From NCBI RefSeq assembly GCF_000208745.1, contig NC_030857.1:17256820-17320819 (forward strand): DNA of 64,000 nucleotides. Reading direction: 5' to 3'. The translations under genes and the position numbers were made by a program. Shown here in pieces: positions 11,815 through 22,450 of this stretch (positions are counted from its first letter, which is position 1; the number at the start of each line of letters is the position of its first letter). Under the pieces are notes generated by a model. It made no database searches. It worked only from the letters and a program-made list of their open reading frames with translations, and was not told where the DNA came from. The stretch is from Theobroma cacao (taxonomy: Eukaryota > Streptophyta > Magnoliopsida > Malvales > Malvaceae).

Positions 11815-12384
11815 ACAAGGGCGGAGGGTAAGCCAACAATGGACTTTTAAAAATATTTATTTCTTATATATATTTTATCAATAGCCCCCCCAAAATTTTT
11901 GAAAATTTTTACTTATTATATATTTTTAATGACCCACTTAAAATATTTTTTTTATTTAATAATTAATATAAATAAAAAATTATAAAACAACTTCACAAAC
12001 TACATAACTTTACCCTAATTTAAGTTTCTCTACACCTCTTTCTCTATTTCTTTTTCTCTTCTCTTTTATGTCTTTTTATTTTTATTTCTCTTTTCTCACA
12101 ACTCACCATTGAAACACACCTCATTCTTCAAAAAAGATTTATAAGCTTGTGAGTTTGGACAAGGATAAACAGAGACCACTCACCACCATTGTGTAAAATT
12201 AAGAGGAGGTAAAATTTTCTTTTACTTTCTTCTTTCTATTTATATTATTTAACTATTGTGTGAAATCTTGTATTTCATATTTAACAATTTATATTTTATG
12301 CATTATAGTTTTATGTTTAATATTTTAAGTTTAAATATAATGTTGACTACATTGTTTTTTTTTTTTGTTAGGTTTGATTAAAAT

Positions 12385-14805
12385 ATGAGTAAGTTTAAAA
12401 CAATTACTAAATTTTTTAAAAGAAAAGAGGTAGATCGTTCAAACGATTCTCCTAGACTTGAGCCACCAAGCCTTAATACTTCAACTCATGAACAAGAGTA
12501 GTGTGAATCAAAACATCCAAAGCTTAATCCTGAAGAAATTGATACTTTTCTTTTAGAACCTAATCTTGGATTATGGCCAATGATATGAAAATTTCCTACT
12601 AATCAAAGGGATGAAATTCGCCGTGCTTATCCCAAATGTGGGCCATGTAAACCATTCTTAAGATGTACCCTTTATCAGATGATGATCATCCTCGTTGTTT
12701 TCAAGCTTTTTGGTTTGAATTATATCTTTCTTGGTTAGAGTATCTTGTGACAAAGATGCTGTTTTTTGTTAGTCATGCTACCTTTTTGGTAAGAATGCCT
12801 CAAATCATCCAAGTTCAAATGCATTTATTGAAAAGGGTTTCAAAAGTTGGAAGAAAGTAAATAGTGGAGAAAATTGTCCACTTTTAAATCATGTTGGGAA
12901 AAATCTAAATTCCCCACATAATATTGCTATAAAATCTTGTGAGGGTTTATTGAAAAAATCCCAACATATTAACATGCTTATCAAAAGACAAGCATCAGAA
13001 GAGATCTTGAATAATCGGCTCAGGCTTAAAGCTTCTATAGATTGTGTTAGATGGTTAACTTTTCAAGCTTGTGCATTTAGAGGTCATGATGAAAGTCCAT
13101 CCTCAAAAAATAAAGAAAATTTCATTGAAATGCTGAAATTGTTAAGATCTTACAGTGATAAAGTTCATAAGCTTGTCTTAGAAAATGCTCCACAAGTTGC
13201 TAAGTACACATCCAATGATGTTCAAATGGAGATTTTGCATATTTTGGCTAATATGATGAGAAATTCAATTAGAGAGGAAGTGGTAATGCTAATTTTTGTA
13301 TTATTATTGATGAAGCTCGAGATGAGTCTAAAAAAGAGCAAATGGCTAATATTTTGAGATTTGTTGATGGTGATGGATTTATTCAAGAACATTTCTTTGA
13401 TCTTGTACATGTTAGTGATACTAGTGCAATGACTTTGAAAAAAGAGTTAGTGTCTATTCTTTCTCATTATAACCTTCAAGTTGAAAGTATTCGAGGTTAA
13501 GGATATGATGGTGTTAGTAACATGCGTGGTGAATAGAATGGTTTACAAGCTTTGGCACTTAACAATTGTCCATACGCATATTATGTGCATTATTATGCTC
13601 ACATATTACAATTGGCATTGGTTGCAGCATCTAGAGAAGTAGTTCATATTCATGAATTTTTTACACAGTTGGGTTTTATTGTAAATATTGTTAATGCTTC
13701 TTCCAAAAGGCATGACCAATTACAAGCTACTCAAGCAATTGACATTGCAAACATGATTGCTAGTAATGAACTTGAAATAAGAAGAGGAGCAAATCAAGTG
13801 GGAACTCTACAAAGAGCTGGAGATACTTGATGGAGCTCACAGTTTCATTTCATTTGTAGCTTGATGAGAATGTTTGATGCAACCTGCACTATTGTTGAAA
13901 GTATTATTGATGAAGGGTCCAGTTATTCACAAAAAGGTGATGCTTCTACTGCTAGTAAAATATTAACATGATTGGAATTTATTTTCATATTACACTTAAT
14001 GTATAAGATCATGGGAATCACTAATGTTCTTTGTCAAGCATTACAATTACGCTCTCAAGATATTTTAAATGCAATTCATCTTTGTCAAGCATTACAATTA
14101 CGCTCTCAAGATATTTTTACGCTCTCAAAATCACTCCTTTAGAAGTTAAGAGATGATGGGCGGTCTAATTTGCTTGAGAATGCGAAAAAATTTTGTTAAA
14201 AACATGAGATAGAAATTCCTAACATGGATGCACGATATATCTTGGGCAGAGATCGATCTTGTCAACCAAATGTAACTGTAGAGCATCATTATCAAGTTAA
14301 TGTATTCTTAGTGATAATAAATTCCCAATTACAAGAATTGAATTTGACATTCAATGAGCAAGTTATGGAACTTTTAACTTTAGGCACTACTTTGGATCCT
14401 AATAAGAATTACAAATGATTCAATATTGATAATATCTACAAGTTAGCTAGGAGTTTTTATTCTTAAGATTTCACAGAACAAGAAAAACTTATTTTGAGGA
14501 TACAGTTGAGGCATTATGAGCTTGATATACCTCATCATCAAAGTTTTGAAGATATTAAGACATATTTTGAATTATGCCGAAGATTAGCAGAAACAGAAAA
14601 GTAAAAAAATTACCACTTGATTGATAGATTAATTTGCCTTATTTTGACTCTTTCGGTTTCTATAGCAACTACAGAGAGAGCCTTTTCAGCAATGAAAATT
14701 GTGAAAACAAGACTCCAAAACAAAATAGATGGTGAGTTTCTTGCAGATAATTTAATTGTTTATATTGAAAAAGACATTGCTAGTCTTTTCAGTACAAGTC
14801 AATAA
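12385..14805 (+). pseudogene. hAT transposase relic (TTF finger, DUF4371, hAT dimerisation)
   Basis: The ATG at 12385 opens MSKFKTITKFFKRKEVD. A TTF-type zinc-finger region follows (HPRCFQAFWFELYLSWLEYL at about 12690; several Cys gone), then DUF4371-like text (RWLTFQACAFRGHDESPSSK), an RNase H-like core (FCIIIDEARDESKKEQMANI at about 13294), a helical insertion, and the C-terminal dimerisation domain (SIATTERAFSAMKIVKTRLQ at about 14662-14720). Many nonsense codons and frame changes kill it. The family also includes host proteins annotated as 'zinc finger MYM-type protein 1-like'; the terminal repeats and nesting favour the transposon reading here. Confidence 0.85.
14029..14117 (+). repeat. 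In-frame 51-nt tandem duplication in the hAT transposase
   Basis: A 38-nt segment starting CTTTGTCAAGCATTACAAT occurs at 14029-14066 and identically at 14080-14117, a period of 51 nt (17 codons). A third partial copy (ACGCTCTCAAAA) follows. The protein text LCQALQLRSQDI is therefore repeated in frame. Confidence 0.9.
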
Positions 14806-15025
14806 TTGATGAATTTGAATTCAGGAAATATTGTCGAGCACAAATTTCTTAAATGACTATTATAAATCTTTTTTTTCTCAGTTTTCTTATTTACATGCTG
14901 TATAAAATTATTATTTATTACAAATCTTTTGATCGTTGATTAAGTTTAACGTATTAGTTTTAAAATTTTTTAGTTTTTATTCTTTTTTTGTCTTTGACTC
15001 TTCAACAAAAATTAGCTAACTCTGC

Positions 15026-15554
15026 TCGACAAATTGGCTAAGGATGATGCAAGTGGAATTTCAGATTTATTGAAAGTCTTTGGTGAGTAGCTTGATTGAA
15101 CTAAAAGATTTGGAGTGCTTAGTGTTTTTTTTAATTAGAATTCTACAATAAGTAGGAATTCTAGTTTAATGTGAACGCTAATGTTGAATGTGGTTTAGGT
15201 TTCTTATATCTTAAATCATGTAATGGGAGACGGCTTCCTGATGGTTTTGAATTTCCACGATTTTGGACTGAGTTTGTCGGGACACGGAACTTGTTTTGGA
15301 CAGAATTATTTTATGTCCCAGGCGGTTTTGTTTTGAACGTGGCTTGCTGTTTCGGACAGCCTCTATTCGGATAAGTTATGGCCTAGACTGATTAGGTTTT
15401 ATTTTGGCGTTTAGATTTCCCTACATCTAAACGTCTTGTTCTTAGGGATTATTCTTTATTTATTGCTGTTTATTTTTTAACTTCATGTACTAATAAGTCC
15501 AAAGATTTTATCATTGACATTGAGCAATAAAATTGCATACTTATTAAAAAAAAA
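15026..15554 (+). other. LINE ORF2 C-terminus, 3' UTR and A-tail
   Basis: The first 60 bases finish the RNase H frame. The rest is a non-coding 3' region with phrases such as GGCGTTTAGATTTCCC and an AATAAA-like signal (caataaaattgc near 15525), then an A-run at 15545-15553. No independent gene is present. Confidence 0.7.
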
Positions 15555-15555
15555 T

Positions 15556-16687
15556 TAGGTACAACTTTAAATTAAAATTGTCGAAATGTAGACTTAAAAC
15601 TTATCTACAATCCAATAATTAAACTATTGCATAATTTTCAAAAAATGACTTGCACGATTTTGATGCACATATGTTGATTGCCAAAATCATGGACACCCGT
15701 TTAAAGGAGCAAAATGGTGGAAATTTAAATTGTTAAAATACAGATTTAATAGGTGCGGTTTTTCTGTGCGAAGGGCAGTTTTGAAAATTAAAATTTGTTG
15801 ATAAAAGGTGCAGATTTTTGGCAATAAAATTATAGATTCAGCTGCCTTTTAAATTTCCAGAATTCAAATTGCCAACCATTTAAATGTAGCTGCTTTTCTG
15901 GATATTTCATTGAAAGCAAAATGGTTGGAACTTTGAACTATCAACGATTTTGACTAGCAGAGTTTTGTTGGAATTTTAAGAATTTCTCACCACTAGAGAT
16001 CCAGTCATAATGGGACTAGATATAAGCCTCATCTTTTCAGGTTGATTGGGTTTTATTTTTCTCATATGATTGTAACTTTAAATAAGCTAAAGCTGTATAT
16101 GGTGTACGACCTTGCTTATTGAGCTTTTATTGATAAAAAAAAATTTCATCCTTTTCAAAAAAAAAAAATCTATTAGTCATAAGGTCATATTTGACAGAAA
16201 ATAAAAATATAAAAATTTAATTAAAGATAATAAAAAATATAGATTAATTTTATTTTTTAAAGTAGTTTAAGATTTTTTAAAAATATATATCTATTTAATT
16301 TAAGTTCAAACTTTTTAGAATTAGTATTTTTCTTTTCATGTTGTGCACTTGCATTGAATCCAACTTGGTTTCTTCTCCTTTAATTTCCTACAAAGTGCAG
16401 CCCGTGACCCCTCAAAATGGGAGTCTCTGTGTCTAAACTTGCAATAGGGTTGGTGAAGGAATTACTTGGACAATAAATTTGAGAATTTGGATAGAACTAA
16501 AGAGTTTGGTACGTAGGGGATATTTATGCATTTTCGTTTTTACCCTTGTAAAAGTTTAACTGTTTATGGGTAGCTGTATCCTGTCAAAATAAATACATGG
16601 TTCTTGTGGAGAGAATGTAGACAAAATCCTGTGGGTTGAGAAAATTTTTGGCCAAAACTCTGTTTCAGTCGTTTGGTGGAGGTGGCC
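15556..16687 (+). promoter_or_regulatory. Upstream region of CYP93B copy 1
   Basis: From about 15798 the sequence matches the region upstream of copy 2 (from about 45935, with a MITE inserted there), so this is shared 5' flank. A TATA-like ATAAATAC lies near 16590, about 95 bases before the ATG, and is conserved at the same place in copy 2. At 16508-16520 the text reads GGTACGTAGGGGA; the aligned place in copy 2 has GGTTGGT instead. 15556-15797 has no recognisable feature. Promoter function is inferred from position only. Confidence 0.5.
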
Positions 16688-19600
16688 ATGATGCTTGAAC
16701 TCCTGTCGTATGCCATCCTCTTCATTGCTTCATTTCTTATTGTGAAAACAATAATCTACAACAAGAGCCGTCCCAAGCTTCCCCCAGGCCCAATTGCCTT
16801 ACCTATCATCGGCCACCTCCACCACCTCGGTCCCTTCCTTCATCAAACTTTCCACAAGCTCTCGTCCCGCTATGGTCCCTTAATTTATCTCCGACTTGGC
16901 TCTGTTGGGTGCGTCGTGGCTTCTAACCCAGAGCTTGCAAAAGAGTTTCTGAAAACTTACGAGCTGACATTCGCTAACCGCAAGCAAACCGCTGCCATTA
17001 ACCACCTTACATACAACTCTTCCTTTGCTTTCGCCCCCTACGGACCTTACTGGAAATTCATAAAAAAGTTAAGCACCAACAAGGTCCTAGGTAACCGAAC
17101 TCTTAGCCAGTTTCTTCCCGTTCGGACCAAGGAATTGCACCATTTCATGGAGTTTCTTCTTGAAAAGTCTAAAGCAGGCGAGAGCGTGAATGTAACTCAA
17201 GAGCTGTTGAAATTAACCAGCAACATAATATCAGAAATGATGCTGAGCATGAAGTGCTCGGGGAGTGGAAACTCCACTGATGGGGTTCAAACTATAGTGC
17301 GGGAGGTGACTGAGATCTTCGGAGAGTTCAGCATCTCAGACATCATATGGTTTTGCAAAAACTGGGATCTGCAGGGATTCCGAAGGAGATTTGAGGACAT
17401 ACATAGAAGGTATGACGCTTTGTTGGAGAGGATAATAAGAGATCGCGAGGAAGTAAGAAAAAGCAAGAAGAAGGGAAGAAATGAGTGTTACCAAGGAGAC
17501 AATGTTGATGAGGTCAAGGATTTTCTGGACATGATGCTTGATGTATTGGAAAATGATAACTCGGAGATGCAATTAACCAGAAATCACATTAAGGCCTGTA
17601 TTATGGTTAGTATCTCTAAATCTCAATTGCCACTGGGTTTAACTATTTTGACCATGATTACTAAATCTTATTAATAACTTTATTGGGATCATTTTTTGAT
17701 TTTCCAATAATATTTGTATCACATTTGACTATAGCTGATATTTTTATAATACTATTTATTTATTTATTCGTTATTTATAATATTTAATTATACTATTTGA
17801 CTATAGCTAATATTGGAAGAACAACAATTTTTCTTCATCCTTTCCCTCTATGGAATTTCCTTCTCTTTTCAAGATAGTGAGCATGTTACGTTTATAACAA
17901 CAAATTTTTGAGAAATAGCCAATCTCATAAGTTCATATTAAAAATAGCATTGAATATAAAGTTAATTTTTTTAACCAACTTTTACCATTACTTGATAAAA
18001 ATGCCCTTAATACCCTTCAAACAAATTAGATGCTCTCGATTTCTCTCTCACGCCATCCAGAACATTGCCCATTCAGCTTTCTCAGCTCTCTATTGCCCTT
18101 TAAACCTTTTAAAACGATATTTTTAGTTTGCTCATCTTTCCTTCCAAAAATCTTAAGAATAAAAAGAATTTAACTAGAGGAAAGGAAAGGAATGGTTCAA
18201 GATTTTGCATCCATCTTGAAATAAACAAAAGGCTTCAATTTTCCCAAGTTCATTGCAAAATTGAAATAAAGAGAAAGTGGGGAAAAAAAAAGAAGAAGAA
18301 GAAGGTGAAAAAGAACTATAGGGAAGAAAACAGTTTTTACATTTTGATTGCAGAGGAAATGAAAGAAATGGTTTAAGATTTTCTGTCCATCTTGAAATAA
18401 ATAAAAAGTTTTAATTTTTTCAAATTCAGTGCACAATTAAAATAAAGGGAAAGTGGAAAAAGAAGAAGAAGAAGAAGGTGAAAGAGAACCACAAGAAAGA
18501 AAACGGATTTTGTGTTTTGCTTGCTTCCATCCATCTTTGATTTGGTAAAATCTTATAAAAATTTCTAGAAAAGTCCTTACCAAATGATTTTGTTGATGAA
18601 TCGTAAAACTTTGTGTCACTTTCTGATGATTTCGTAAAGAAAATGTTCAAGACTTTTGTTAAAAAGATGTTTTTTACTGTCTGTTGAGACCTTAGTAGAT
18701 GACTGTAACATTTTTTCAACATAATTTGTAATAATTTTTTTTTAATATGGCGTGTATAACTTTTTTTTTAATATGGCATGTTATAACGTTTTTTTCAACG
18801 TGGTGCATAACAAATTTATTTTCAATATGACGTGTAATAACATTTTAAATATGAAATGTAACAATAATATTTTTTTTAACATGACATTTAACAACTTTTT
18901 TTAATATGATGTGTAATAACTTTTTTTTAATATATGTAATTTTTTTTAAACATTGTGTATAACAATTTTTTATTTTCAACATAACGTGTAATAATATTTT
19001 TTTCACTAGCCCTTAAATATGAAAAGGTTTCATTGAGCACAATTTTGTCCAAAAATCTTTTTTTTTTTTTTACTTAAAGCAGTTAAAATTATGAAAAAGG
19101 TTTTTTGAAAACAACTTAACTGAGTGCCAAGAAAAATTGTCCCATTTATAATTGCCAATTATGTAAAGAACATCTTTATATGGGATTTGTTTGTCGCACT
19201 TGAAGCTTGGTAACTGCGTGATTTTGACTTTTAAGGCTGTTGCTGGTCATTTTTGTTTTTTGTACAGAATATTATGAATGGGTTGTGGTACGATGAGTCT
19301 ATTTGACTCCTTGTCTTTTTTTATTTGAATGGGAGTCTTTGTAATGTTCTAGGAGGTTGATCCCATTGGCAACTTGGGATTTATTGCTCTGGGTTATTTT
19401 TTCTTTCACAGCGTAACTGCTTTTATAGGGTTTCTTGTCCCCTGTTTTGTGCTACTTGCTCACTACCACAGGCCCGATAGTTTTGTAAAGGAATTTATAA
19501 TAATGAAATCCTTTCTTGCCTTTAAAAAAACTGTAAAGAATATATTTCTCTTTCTTCGTCTATAGTTGATCATTACTAGTGACTTGTCCAGGATTTCTTG

Positions 19601-20245
19601 ACAGCCGCCACAGATACAGCAGCAATTGCACTTGAATGGGCATTGGCAGAGCTCATTAATCATCCGGATGTTCTAAAAATAGCTCAGGAAGAGATTGATC
19701 AAGTTGTGGGGAAAAGCAGATTGGTAGAAGAATCTGACAATCCTCGTCTCCTATACATCCACGCCATCATTAAAGAAACTTTTCGGCTTCACCCACCGAT
19801 CCCGATGATCAACAGAAAATCAGTCCAATCATGCCAAATAATGGGATACACCATCCCCGCTGACAGTTTATTGTTCGTAAACATTTGGGCTATAGGAAGG
19901 GATCCCAACGTCTGGGCAGATCCATTGAAGTTTCAGCCTGAGAGGTTCTTGACATCCAATGAGGGAGATAATAATTCAGGGCCTATAGATGTTAGAGGCC
20001 TCCATTATCAGCTGTTGCCTTTTGGTGCAGGGCGAAGGCGCTGCCCTGGTACTTCTTTAGCAATGCAGGCGCTGCCCACCACTCTGGCAGCCATGATTCA
20101 GTGCTTTCACTGGAAGCCTGCAGCTACTTCCAAGATTGGAGATGGTGTTGACATGTCTGAACGGCCTGGACTTACGGCTCCCAGGGCAAAGTGTCTGGAG
20201 TGTGTTCCAATTGCACGCTTTACTCCCACTCTCTTTGCAACTTAA
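16688..20245 (+). CDS. Cytochrome P450, CYP93B / flavone synthase II type (copy 1, intact)
   Basis: Two exons, 16688-17605 and 19592-20245, joined by a phase-0 GT-AG intron, encode 523 residues, the usual length for CYP93B. The start is the first of two adjacent ATGs; no ATG precedes it in the upstream frame. Residues 6-23 form a membrane anchor and PPGP at 32-35 the hinge. Also visible are the I-helix AATDT (311-315, oxygen-activating Thr kept), E368-T-F-R371, PERF (422-425) and the haem loop [10 protein letters not shown] with ligand Cys457. The text [20 protein letters not shown] and the C-terminal [11 protein letters not shown] are typical of flavone synthase II, which converts flavanones to flavones on the ER with a reductase partner. 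Oddities: DTA where DTT is usual, AMQAL and FHW where copy 2 has AMQEL and FDW. Licodione synthase-like activity cannot be excluded. Confidence 0.92.
18191..18520. repeat. Two tandem units of about 176 bp
   Basis: 18191-18366 and 18367-18520 share the order: 'aatggttcaagatttt', 'ccatcttgaaataaa', 'aaagtgg', an AAG-triplet run, then a stretch containing 'gaaaac'. The second unit is diverged. It lies within the intron insertion. Confidence 0.8.
18725..18995. repeat. AT-rich minisatellite, about 30-36 bp units
   Basis: A motif of the form T(n) then AATATGGCGTGTAATAAC recurs about eight times with variation (for example TTAATATGGCGTGTATAAC, TCAATATGACGTGTAATAAC, TTAATATGATGTGTAATAAC). Each copy has a T-run and a TGTRTAAC-like end. 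It lies within the intron insertion of P450 copy 1. Confidence 0.75.
19178..19531 (+). mobile_element. 5'-truncated LINE tail in the P450 intron, with target duplication
   Basis: The segment resembles a LINE 3' UTR, ends with CCTTTAAAAAAAC, and is bounded by TGTAAAGAACATCTTT (19162-19177) and TGTAAAGAATATATTT (19532-19547), a 16-bp duplication with two differences. Copy 2 shows the single uninterrupted site at the corresponding place (tgtaaagaacatctttctc, about 48504-48522). A truncated, A-tailed insert with a long target duplication is what target-primed reverse transcription leaves. Confidence 0.8.
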
Positions 20246-20404
20246 GCAAGAGACCGTTTACGTATGAATGAGGTGAGCCATAGCTCACCAGACAGGGGAA
20301 AGACCGCGGTTCTCCTGATTTCTAGGGTATTAGATCTGTTTCTTCGCGTGGTTAATTGTTAAGAATGATGTCAATGTGATGGCATGCATATTGGTAGAAA
20401 TATA
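20246..20404 (+). other. 3' flank of CYP93B copy 1
   Basis: It matches the 3' flank of copy 2 (49225-49377), including the run GGCATGCATATTGGTAGAAA. It is probably 3' UTR. No clear AATAAA is visible before the solo LTR; the transcript may end in the LTR or use an AT-rich signal. Confidence 0.5.
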
Positions 20405-22095
20405 TGCTGAGAGTCGACCTCATGCTCAAACATGCAAATAATCAATAAATTAAAATTAAAACATAACAGAATAATAAACTAATATTAAATTAGAGAAACA
20501 ATTGAATCTTACAGGATCAATATTTATGTTTTTCATGTAACTTTCAAATTAATTATGAATACTAATAAGTTTAAGAGTTACACACCATACTCTAGATATT
20601 GTAATCAAAAGCCAATTAAATCCAAAATATTTGCTTCTTCACCTTTAAGATTTATCAAATCTTCATCCACCCAAGTGTTGGGCCTCTAACAGTAATCCAC
20701 ATAGTGACTGAACAATACCTTCTCAAAGATAGAATTTTACTTGTGCTAGCAAGTTTTGTTTCTAAAACAAAAGATCAAAAGTTCTTGCTGAATCTTATTT
20801 TTTTCAGACAAAGAAAACTATTTTTCTTTTCTTATTTTATGAAATGACTGAGAAGTTGTTTGAGGCTTTAGAGTTTTAGTTTGCTAACATAACATATTTG
20901 TATAGCCAAACTAATTTGCAACCCTAAATAAAACATTTGTATTTTAATTTAATTAAGTCTATGTGAACTTAATTGATTTCTCGCTATATTTTGATCTCTT
21001 TCAATTAAGTACAACTTAATTAATTATCATTGTTTAATCTCAATCATGTCACTTAATGTGTGTGACCCATTAGGCTTTTAACATGTTAGCAATAAATATA
21101 AATCCTAATCATATATCAATTTGATAATTAATTTATATTTATTGATCATGAGCGGCATCTAACAGTACATCATGACCACCAAAATGTTAGAGAGTCAATT
21201 AAAGAATTTAACAAAGCCCTTCAGTGATAAGCCTCTTAGTGCAATACAGTCCTTTCATCAAATATCCCAAATATGTCATTAAGCATGGCTCGGTGTCTAC
21301 TTATGACATTTTATCTTAGTTCTCATAATTCATGACTAACATTATGAATTTAAAAAACTAACTTTCCTCAAATTCATCATGCTTTGGCCAAAGACTTTAT
21401 ACAAGTTAATCAAGAGTTGAGAACAACTGAGATATATCCCCTTCTATCACTTGGGGTGATGAATCCTCTCTTGACCACTCATTCACCTTTGCATGCTTCA
21501 TGGCATACCCAAAAACACCATGTTTAGGCATCTGATCGCTTTCAGACCCGTAAGAGTGAAATCAAAGTATGTCATTCCCTATATAAGATGACCTGGTGTC
21601 TCAAGTCCAAGGACTAGTTGCACAACTATCACATGAGAATATTTTCCATAGGCACTTGAGTGAAATACCAAATGCAGTTCTCATAGCAGGTCATGTTCAG
21701 TGAACTTGTTCTTTAACAAGCACCTACACGTTATTTTTCAAGTATCCCATATACTTAAATCTATGAGATTGAATGCTTACTTCCTAAGTAATGAGGCTTA
21801 ACATGTACTAGTCTTTAAGTATTGTCAATGCCCTGTCTTGACAATACAATGACTAGGAACAATTTTAGAAACATGGCTTTGATGCATAGTGATCTCACAA
21901 TTGTAACAACTTTACAATTCTCTTACAAGGCCTTTATGTTCCACGGGCTTCATCCAATTAGTACTTAATAACTCTTTATTATTGCACTAACATGAAGGAA
22001 AACCTCTATTACATATAGTTATGTGATTAAGTATGCATTAAATGACAATATATATTTCTTGATCGATCCAATTGGTTCAAGGGCATATACCAACA
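20405..22095. mobile_element. Solo LTR, 1.69 kb, with ATATA target duplication
   Basis: It starts TGCTGAGAGTCGACC and ends GGCATATACCAACA, giving TG...CA ends, and is flanked by ATATA at 20400-20404 and 22096-22100. The 3' flank of copy 2 carries the uninterrupted site (gaaatatatgaaatatattgc near 49370). No retrotransposon coding sequence lies inside. It belongs to the same LTR family as 51948-52852, which begins TGCTAGGATTTAACTTCATG and ends GTATACCAACA. It is the product of recombination between two LTRs of one insert. Confidence 0.88.
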
Positions 22096-22450
22096 ATATA
22101 TGCAACATATTGCAAATTTTGCCAATATCAAAATAAATAATGTGTTAACAGTACTGCATTTAAGTTTCTCTGTTTATATGTTATTTCTATTACTTTCTGT
22201 TTCCTAATATTTGCTTTTATTTTCTATAAAATTATTAAAAAGTAGAAATGAAATTGAATGTCTAGTTTTGACTTACAAGACACGAAGAAAAATAACCTGC
22301 AAACAAAATTCCAAGTATTCATTTTAGTTTGGATTGCCAAAAACTAGTTTTCTGATTTCATATTTCTCTTATACCTATTTGGCTTGTCATGGAATTTATT
22401 AATGGTAAGCTTTGATGTGTAAAATGAAATGGAATAACTACTTTATGATA
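22096..22450. other. Remaining 3' homology of P450 unit 1
   Basis: It continues the match with copy 2 (about 49378-49745), for example TTTCCTAATATTTGCTTTTA. The shared stretch ends at about 22447, where a MITE-like element begins. No gene. Confidence 0.7.

Larger units (their letters stand above)
11815..15025 (+). mobile_element. hAT transposon (zf-TTF/MYM1-like), inserted in the LINE
   Basis: The LINE RNase H frame stops at 11814 and resumes at 15026, so the intervening 3.2 kb is an insertion. The left edge begins around GGGCGGAGGGTAAGCC. The right edge, read inward on the other strand, is GAGCAGAGTTAGCTAA, matching the left in 8 of its first 10 bases, a degenerate terminal inverted repeat. 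The 8-bp target duplication expected of hAT elements is too eroded to state. A 12.0-12.4 kb leader with a pyrimidine-rich acceptor (TTTTTTGTTAG) precedes the transposase. Confidence 0.8.
8770..15554 (+). mobile_element. LINE (non-LTR) element, split by a hAT insertion
   Basis: A plant L1-type ORF2 relic runs from about 8820 to 11814 and resumes at about 15026. The RNase H text 'KKERNTEA' at 11795-11814 is completed across the gap by DKLAKDDASGISDLLKVFGE at 15029-15088. The 3' end has a 3' UTR and an A-run at about 15545-15553. The 5' end (endonuclease) is missing; the element abuts the copia LTR. No convincing target-site duplication was seen. Many stops show that it is dead. Confidence 0.85.
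17815..19153. mobile_element. MULE-like non-autonomous insertion in the copy 1 intron
   Basis: The intron of copy 2 lacks this 1.3 kb, so it is an insertion. The flanks are GCTAATATT (17806-17814) and GCCAATTAT (19154-19162), which agree at 6 of 9 positions and could be an eroded 9-bp target duplication. ACAATTTTTCTT at 17824-17835 recurs in inverse orientation at 19129-19140, a short terminal inverted repeat. The right part (19024-19115) resembles 44897-44990 at the edge of the 34-45 kb mosaic. No transposase is encoded. The MULE assignment is inference. Confidence 0.55.

Noticed and set aside
15171..15374. 67-codon frame
   Set aside because: It falls in the LINE 3' UTR; no conserved domain and not in the ORF2 frame.
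16673..16687. Upstream extension of the P450 start to 16673
   Set aside because: That frame begins with TTG; the first ATG is at 16688, which also gives the usual N-terminal anchor.
17336..17572. Minus-strand frame inside P450 exon 1 (and its twin at 48110-48346)
   Set aside because: Shadow of the sense exon; present in both copies only because the sense sequence is duplicated.
18197..18722. Minus-strand frames in the P450 intron
   Set aside because: They arise from A/T-rich tandem repeats and homopurine runs inside a transposon-like insertion.
19374..19565. 63-codon frame before P450 exon 2
   Set aside because: It lies in the LINE tail and ends before the acceptor; no P450 similarity.
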